A DNA stretch of 64,000 bases from the NCBI GenBank assembly GCA_002803225.1, contig NXFV01001687.1, forward strand, positions 1 through 64,000, read 5' to 3'. This stretch comes from Gamarada debralockiae. Its lineage: Eukaryota; Ascomycota; Leotiomycetes; Helotiales; Hyphodiscaceae. Of this stretch, positions 57,250-64,000 are shown piece by piece; position 1 is the first letter of the stretch, and every line of letters begins with the position of its first letter. The notes beneath the pieces are model-generated. The model had not been told where the DNA came from and did not search any database. It was given only the letters and a program-made list of their open reading frames with translations. The translations under genes were made by a program, and so were the position numbers.

Positions 57250-57575
57250 AGTAAGTATTTAAGCACCTCGTTTGTCAAACGACGATAGGGTACAATCTCT
57301 AATTTAGGACTTTCTAGATTAAGGAGTGAAAAAATAGACTTCAGATCCTTACAGAGATCTCTTGACTTTTAGAGTTCCGATTTTCAGAGTTCAATTAAAG
57401 AAGAGTGGACCTATACGATAGTGATTCAATGCAACGGAAACTTTAATTAAAGCTCCTTTTCATCGCCTAGTGTAGGATTTAATTAGCGAGAAAATTAATT
57501 ATATCTTAATTAAAATTTAATTAGATGGAAAATAAATATATATTATGACACGTCAACGCTCTCTGCTTTAAACTA
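57250..57575. other. AT-rich non-coding sequence
   Basis: Contains repeated TTAATTA strings at about 57440-57540 and no open frame of note. It lies inside the presumed insertion that separates the two TauD-like parts. Confidence 0.5.
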
Positions 57576-57811
57576 CGAAGGTCACAGTCAAAAGTCTCGA
57601 TAATTTAGGGTATTACAGGGCTCTATAGAGATCGCTTCAGAGAGCACCCAAAACTGATTGGGCATACTCAGTCGGACCATTCTTTAGCCCAATCAGCTAC
57701 AGGCTTGCCACAGAGAACCTAGCATAAATTTGCCGCATGTTACAGCGCTTATTACAGGGTCCTAAGCCCTGTAGCACCCTGTATTATTGAGACTTTTGAC
57801 CGCGACCTCCG
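57576..57811. mobile_element. 236-bp MITE, related to the one at 3173
   Basis: Terminal inverted repeats: left CGAAGGTCACAGTCAAAAGT, right (reverse complement) CGGAGGTCGCGGTCAAAAGT, both followed by CTC[G/A]ATAAT. TA flanks both ends (57574-57575 and 57812-57813). The head CGAAGGTC and the AAAAGTC block match the right TIR of the element at 3173-3424, so both belong to one family or superfamily. Non-coding. Confidence 0.75.
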
Positions 57812-57919
57812 TAAGACAATTATAAATCTTAATATTCCCCGAACTCTAATTTAGAAAATCAACTATAGGCATAATATTCTACCCTACAGGGGGAATGGGT
57901 TTCCTTGCCCCTATATACC

Positions 57920-57927
57920 TATATAAA
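57920..57927 (+). promoter_or_regulatory. TATA box of the secreted-protein gene
   Basis: TATATAAA lies 83-90 bases before the ATG at 58010, a normal distance for a fungal TATA promoter with a short leader. It falls just beyond the MITE end. Confidence 0.55.
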
Positions 57928-58009
57928 GATAATGCCCGCTCGCTCTGCATCTGACATTGCTCATTCCTCTCTTCAAGCCATTTTTATATCACCTTACCAT
58001 CAGATAACA

Positions 58010-58384
58010 ATGCTTTACTTTCAGGCTATTACAATTGTCGGTTTTCTTGCTGCACTCAGCAATGCTCATGGATGCCATCAGCTTAATTGTTATGTGGATG
58101 TTTGCGTACCGAACGGTGTCAACCCTCTTAGCCCAGCTGGAGAGGTATACCCCCAAATTACTGGCTATAAAGATGGCTATGAACTCGATGGTTGGCCAAC
58201 AACTAGCACGATCACCGATTGCGAAATGCCCACTACCTCCATACTGGTCGCGCCAGGCACTACCCAGACACTCGTCTCTCAGATACCAGGCTACCAGTAT
58301 ACTGGGTGGATAAATGTCTGGCGTGTTCCGAAGGATCAGCAGCCTCAGGGTTGCACGGTTCGGAACGATGATGTTAAATGTTGA
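58010..58384 (+). CDS. small Cys-rich secreted protein (effector-like)
   Basis: Single exon, 124 aa. MLYFQAITIVGFLAALSNAH is a signal peptide, with cleavage likely after SNA. The mature protein has six cysteines: three near the start (HGCHQLNCYVDVCVPNG), one in the middle (ITDCEMPTTS) and two at the end (QGCTVRNDDVKC, the last residue being Cys). Even number and spacing suggest three disulfides. No known domain; no similarity visible to the secreted protein at 37456. A frame open upstream to 57905 would add 35 residues before the signal peptide, so I use the ATG at 58010. The gene has a good TATA box and no lesions, although it sits between the two halves of a broken dioxygenase gene. Confidence 0.75.
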   Translation: MLYFQAITIVGFLAALSNAHGCHQLNCYVDVCVPNGVNPLSPAGEVYPQITGYKDGYELDGWPTTSTITDCEMPTTSILVAPGTTQTLVSQIPGYQYTGWINVWRVPKDQQPQGCTVRNDDVKC

Positions 58385-58808
58385 TGCGTTTCAGTACAGG
58401 TATGTAACGCTAGCCCTGTGTAATTACAAATTAGTAACCTCTAATATCTAGGACAAGCAGTATCCAGTGATGGACTGTCTTTAGAGAGTGGATTGCTTCT
58501 TCATTCGTACCTACCGGAAAGAAGACAGGATTGAATTCAAAATACCTCGGGTTCGGAAGTTTCTTATTCAAAAGAGGATGCTTCTAACTTGTATGTCGGT
58601 GTTTTGGAGTATTTTAGTTCTTGCTTAGAGTTTAGCTACAGGAGAATTAGCAAAGGTGCAAGTCACATGGAGCCTCTTCCTCACTTGAATCAAGGAAGTG
58701 AACAATATGTCACAGCTTCAGCTCCCAGCTCTAGCTTTCCACAGGTGACTACGTCGTGTGATTGGATCATATGATACTGCATCAGGTGACTGGGTCTGTA
58801 CGTAGTGA
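58385..58808. other. 3' flank of secreted-protein gene
   Basis: No coding region is supported. The right border of the presumed insertion into the TauD-like gene should lie here, but I could not place it. Confidence 0.4.
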
Positions 58809-59550
58809 GATGAAAGCCTTGACTCCTATGGCAGCCACTTTGGCAGGCTTCGCGTTTATACGTTCGGATCCCATGGCAAAGGGCATCCCGAGATCCTTAG
58901 CAGCCCTCGCAACAGCGATAAGACCGTCATCGATAATTATAGTGCCAGGTATCTGACCACCACTACATGGCATTCGGACATGACATACGAAAGGTTGTTC
59001 TTTAACTCGCTTTTGGATCGTCTAAATAGAATGAGAAGCTGATGTTGAACGGAAACCCCGTGGACACGACCTTTATCTGCACTCTCGAAATGCCCAAATG
59101 CGGTCTAGGCACTCTCTACCTGAACTCCATGGACGCATACGACAAGCTCTCCCCACCAACGCAGACCTTCCTCGAAGGCCTCTCAGCCGTGCACTCCGGC
59201 GCGCAGCAAGCCATCCACGGTGTTAAGACTAGCGTCTACCGCCGCCCACTTGTCAAGGACGTGCACCCAATTGTGCGCAAGCATCCTGTCACGGATCCCA
59301 AATCGTTGTGGTTCCCGCCAGAATACATCATTCAGATCGTTGGCTTGAAGGAGGAAAGTGATACGATCACAAGAACGCTGTATTTGCACTTTGGAAAGAG
59401 CTTGGACTTCCATATGAGGGTCAAGTGGGAGAAGGGTACGATCGTGGTACATGATAACAGGATGGTTTTGCGCTTGGTGTGAATGCGAAGCGTCATCATA
59501 TTCGCATCACGCCGCAAGCGGAACGTCCGATTCATGCGAAGGGCGCATAG
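58809..59550 (+). pseudogene. TauD/TfdA-like alpha-ketoglutarate dioxygenase, C-terminal part
   Basis: The plus-strand frame reads DESLDSYGSHFGRLRVYTFG, GKGHPEILSSPRN and RYLTTTTWHSDMTYER. HSD at 58971-58979 is the Fe(II)-binding HxD motif. After a short gap it resumes NPVDTTFICTLEMPKCGLGT, SMDAYDKLSPPTQTFLEGLS, then DVHPIVRKHPVTDPKSLWF and RVKWEKGTIVVHDNR. A frameshift at about 59462 separates NAKRHHIRITPQAERPIHAK, the family C-terminus with the 2-oxoglutarate-binding Arg, ending at 59550. The segment with the distal metal His (usually near 'DNR..xHxA') is damaged. The N-terminal third is absent here and probably lies at 56869-57249. Such enzymes release sulfite from taurine or related sulfonates. 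Not functional as read. Confidence 0.75.
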
Positions 59551-60079
59551 GAACACCAGGAGTTTCAAAGGTATTATGATGCTGCACTTTAAACATATCA
59601 ACTTTGACTGTTATTCAGATACTTTAAATGAAGAACTTTCTTCAACCAATATTGTGTCGCTGCGCAGGCTCAGTGTTGTTCCGACCAGGAGCCAGGGTTT
59701 GATCGGCCAGTAGGAAGGCGCAATTTCTGTAAAGCGCTAACTGCTTCCTCCCATCAGGTTCCTTATCAGTTTCACAAATCCAATCTGATAATAATCTCGT
59801 CTATTCCCACACGAATGCATCATTCAATTACGGGACCAGCTATGTCTTTGCCCAAAGTCAACCCGTTTGCCGTTTGGCTATTTTTAGTCGTTGCTCCTGC
59901 TCCAATACGTGATGGGGTTACCGAATCTCGCGTCGAGCGCAAGACAGTCCCAGCGGGGTGGCGCGAGCGCTAGGCCGACTTCTCTAGCGCGTTAAATTGG
60001 CCTCAGCCTCGCACATTTTTTCAATCTGTGAACCTCACCAACGACCGACAACAAACAAACAACAACACAGGAACGCAAC
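59551..60079. other. promoter region of the DIM1-like gene
   Basis: No gene is visible. The last 70 bases before 60080 are A/C-rich (ACAACAAACAAACAACAACA), typical of a fungal 5' leader. Confidence 0.5.
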
Positions 60080-61268
<1,189 letters not shown>

Positions 61269-62795
61269 GGGTCCATGTACTAGATCGAATGGCAGCAACA
61301 TAATGAGAATGGGTGGCGGCAGTCTGATCTGGGAGTCGTTCCTAACTTCCTGCCGATGTGGACTTTGTTATGAGGCCATTCTCTCGGAATAACTTGGGAA
61401 TTTTCCTTGAAATGATGAAGATTTCACCCCCGTCGCGTGCACATATCAATGACGTCTCCGCAGAGGTTTTTCTCGTCAATTCGCGAGGTAAAAAGTATAT
61501 CCTCACTTTGTCTCCTTCGCTTATCCCTTTCGCTAGCCGCTTTCGCACCCGCTATGCTCACTGCACTCACTGCACTTACTACACGTATAAGCTTTACTGT
61601 CGAGACCCTTACTTGTAAAACTTTCACTATTCTAGCTTATTACTCTCAGTATTACGGCTTCCAATATCACAACTCCCAGCATCATCATTTCCAGTATCAC
61701 AGCTCTAAGTAATCCCAGTGAAAAGTGCTCCAATTCCCAGTGCATGGCTTTCGCTAGTTCCTTGAGATGCCTGAAGCAGATACCCTAAACTTCCAACAAT
61801 AAAATACTGCATTATTTTCCTACAGAATACTGCATCAGAGCCTGGTTGTGCTTGTATGCCTCCCCTAGCTCTTGTACTAGTAGTACATCAAGAGCTTGAA
61901 GTTGTGGGAGTATTATCAGGCCTTGATTCATTGCCTAGAACTAGGTCTAGTAGGCCTTTAGCTTTAAGGAATGATTGTACCTCCTTTTTCTATATACAAT
62001 AGTTCAGAGGGCTTGAAAGACGTGATATTTTTAGTGGTTATTCGTTGTAGACATGTTGATTTAATTGGTTAAGCATAGAAGTAGTACTGCCAGGATCATA
62101 ACCTGTTATTATAAGTACCCTGGTACTAAGGTAAATATAGCACTAGTGCGAAATAGGTTCAACAATGCTTCAATTCAAACTCTCTACCCTTTCCTATAGA
62201 GTTCATCTTCTTCCAATATATCTATAGCTTGATTCTAGCGCTTCGGTCTCCGATAGCTTCTCGGCCACCAAATTCGGATTCCGTACGTCTCACCAGATAT
62301 CACCATACCTTCTACTGTACTATAGACCTTCCAACACAATCCTCTCTCAACGATGTTATAATAAACAGGAGGTTGAAATCTGGACACTAAAAATGCGGGA
62401 CACACGACTGGTGCCTCAGGCAGGTAGGTTGCCCAGGGACTTCGGAAACGCTTTGGGTTGTTCTTCGTTCCTATTCATTTCGCAGATATCAGATGAACTT
62501 ATTGTGATTTTAACAGCAAAGCCAACTTACTTACTTATATTGTTGATCTAAACTTAAGCGTAAAGCTTTATATCCATTTAATTCAAATATCCGACTCACA
62601 TCTGTGACTTTCACATAGCGGAGCGACTATAGCAGTGATGAAGGTAGTGATCGATTTAGTAGATAATGTAGTCTTTAATGAGAAGAACTGCCTACGGAGA
62701 TCTGCCCTAGTCTAATGCAACTACGTAAGCACCATTTGATAACATTCAACGTCTCCCTCGCTACTCCCCCCCCTTCAACCCTTCTCTCTTAATCC
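61269..62795. other. intergenic, no gene seen
   Basis: Short motif-free frames only. Around 61645-61720 the phrase TTCCA[A/G]TATCACA recurs in slightly altered form (AATATCACAACTCCCAGCAT, CAGTATCACAGCTC). From about 61900 onward the sequence is AT-rich and stop-dense. Confidence 0.45.
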
Positions 62796-63452
62796 TTACT
62801 CTTCAATCAGAATTTCGGGCCCGTTCTTCATAGCAACATAGAAGCCGATCCTATGATTGGTTGGCACACGAAAGTCCGTGTTCCCCTTCAGCCGATTCCA
62901 CCATGACACGTGCTCCTTCAAAATAGTCTTCCTTGTTCCCTTTGACCACCAGTAGTGCTTGATACCAAAACGTCCGCGCGGCAACCAACCAATTCTATAC
63001 CTCTCACCTAGTTTCAAGAGGTTGATAGGTGTCGCGCAAATATACTTTTGATTCGTACTCCTCTCAGTGTTCGCCAGTGGATCGTTATCGATGCCAATTG
63101 GCAGTTTCAATATAGTAGGAACCCCAGGATATAGTGTTAGAATATCATTGTCAAGGCGAATTAGTACCGTGTCGGGGATGATGCGCAAAATGCAAATGCC
63201 AAGAGGAGAAACCTTGGCTCCTGTTTCGCTATGGAATAGTCCAAATGGGCTCGAGGTTGCATTATAGGCGGTAGAGTCAAAAACGCTGTGTGGTGTAAAG
63301 ATGGTTATTGGTTCGTTTGAATCGATTAAGCACAGACTTAGTGTGAGGATAATTGGTGAACTCGGCGGTTTCGATATAGAGATTGTTGATGGGGAGACGG
63401 TCGCTGTCAGAGCAATTGTCGGTATTGAGGGGGTGGTAGTTTGTGCTGTCAT
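62796..63452 (-). CDS. hypothetical protein, 218 aa
   Basis: Single exon with a clean start. Residues 1-35 are Thr/Ser/Pro-rich, then PIILTLSLCLIDSNEPITIF begins a beta-rich domain (HSVFDSTAYNATSSPFGLF; VLIRLDNDILTLYPGVPTIL). The second half holds INLLKLGERYRIGWLPRGRF, GIKHYWWSKGTRKTILKEHV and a C-terminus with FYVAMKNGPEILIEE. I do not recognise a family; the pattern suits the uncharacterised beta-sandwich proteins found in multiple copies in plant-associated ascomycetes. No signal peptide, no membrane span and no lesions. Confidence 0.6.
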   Translation of the reverse strand: MTAQTTTPSIPTIALTATVSPSTISISKPPSSPIILTLSLCLIDSNEPITIFTPHSVFDSTAYNATSSPFGLFHSETGAKVSPLGICILRIIPDTVLIRLDNDILTLYPGVPTILKLPIGIDNDPLANTERSTNQKYICATPINLLKLGERYRIGWLPRGRFGIKHYWWSKGTRKTILKEHVSWWNRLKGNTDFRVPTNHRIGFYVAMKNGPEILIEE

Positions 63453-63610
63453 TGTTGCGTTTGAGTCTTCTTGCTTTTGAATATCGAGGATGACGTGTCA
63501 CCATGGAGGGATTGTTTAAACAGAGCAAAATTCGAAGAGGTAGGATTCAGTGCACTAGAAAGAATATTTCAGAAGGTTTTTGTTTGTTTCATTTCATTTT
63601 ATTTTAGAAA

Positions 63611-63705
63611 TGATAGCCACGATGGAAATAGGTGTTGGTTCTTGGAAAATAAATGTTGGATGTAGCGGCATAGCCACGATGGAAGTAGGTGTTGGTTCTT
63701 AATGT
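63611..63705. repeat. direct repeat, two copies 60 bp apart
   Basis: ATAGCCACGATGGAA[A/G]TAGGTGTTGGTTCTT occurs at 63612 and again at 63671, with AATGTTGG following each at slightly different spacing. It lies in the upstream flank of the 218-aa gene. Cause unknown; a local duplication is simplest. Confidence 0.75.
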
Positions 63706-64000
63706 TGGCATAGCCCATGATTTGATAGGACTCCACCAATGTGGGCTGGAGGCACGGCCAGTGGCACAGCCACCGTACAGTGGGCAATACTGTAGTGACG
63801 CAATTAAGATTACAATAAATCATGTCGATGATGACTAACACCAATTTTATCAGTCGCACATTAATTTCACAAGTAAATTAAAGGAATACCGCATTGGTTG
63901 TAAGACCCTAATGAATTTATTCTCACACAAATAAAACCAGAAATCTAACCTCACTGGTTACCCTTCGCCTATTTGATCCCACCTATTTATAATATAACAC

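Noticed and set aside
58782..58973. Minus-strand 63-codon ORF with IIIDDGLIAVARAAKDLGMP
   Set aside because: It looked enzyme-like, but the plus strand over the same bases encodes the TauD-like HxD exon, whose motif is specific; the minus frame is a shadow.

Overview
The window is nuclear DNA of a filamentous ascomycete (Pezizomycotina; a leotiomycete is my guess, not shown). The basis is the gene structure: short GT-AG introns, mostly 49-65 bp, interrupt most intact genes. The gene families also fit: HET and NACHT allorecognition-type proteins, a secreted tyrosinase, DHA2 and Dal5-type transporters, and Cys-rich small secreted proteins. I found no tRNA, rRNA, CRISPR or bacterial features. 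Every call comes from reading the sequence and translated frames; no database search was run.

Layout. 0-3.5 kb: a 17-bp minisatellite, a bZIP gene with one frameshift, and a 252-bp MITE on a TA target. 3.6-5.5 kb: an intact four-exon DHA2-type MFS transporter. 6-7.4 kb: a piggyBac-like relic without its catalytic core. 8.2-11.3 kb: a broken chitin-binding secreted protein, a doubtful membrane protein and an intact GNAT acetyltransferase. 12.2-17 kb: a tetraspan membrane protein and a nine-exon secreted tyrosinase. 17-19 kb: a HET-domain pseudogene. 19-21 kb: degenerate DNA. 21.3-24.4 kb: a very long Ser/Thr-rich metalloprotease-like gene with three lesions. 24.9-28.3 kb: a 666-bp AT-rich TIR element, an isolated intact GC-rich gene and two solo LTRs. 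28.5-35 kb: a conserved-looking block with a 2-hydroxyacid dehydrogenase, an intact 546-aa HET protein, an XPT1-like phosphoribosyltransferase and a metallo-beta-lactamase-fold protein. 35.7-41.8 kb: a solo LTR, a small secreted protein, and NACHT and tandem-GFA pseudogenes. 42.8-48 kb: a lysine-methyltransferase-like protein and a 384-aa conserved-type protein. 48-53.5 kb: nothing I can call. 53.5-61.3 kb: a Dal5-family transporter pseudogene, a TauD-like dioxygenase apparently split around a MITE and an intact Cys-rich secreted protein, and a DIM1 copy with two indels. 62.8-63.5 kb: an orphan 218-aa ORF.

The intact genes do not form an obvious pathway. The pattern is two-speed: blocks of well-built intron-containing genes alternate with AT-rich stretches holding solo LTRs, TIR elements and broken genes. 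Broken genes fall in the classes that usually turn over quickly (HET, NACHT, transporters, secreted proteins). Several lesions are nonsense codons explained by C-to-T changes. Others are single-base indels, some in homopolymers, so assembly error must be excluded for those. The best candidate for something undescribed is 56.87-59.55 kb, where a TauD gene seems to have been opened by a segment carrying a MITE and a small secreted protein gene.
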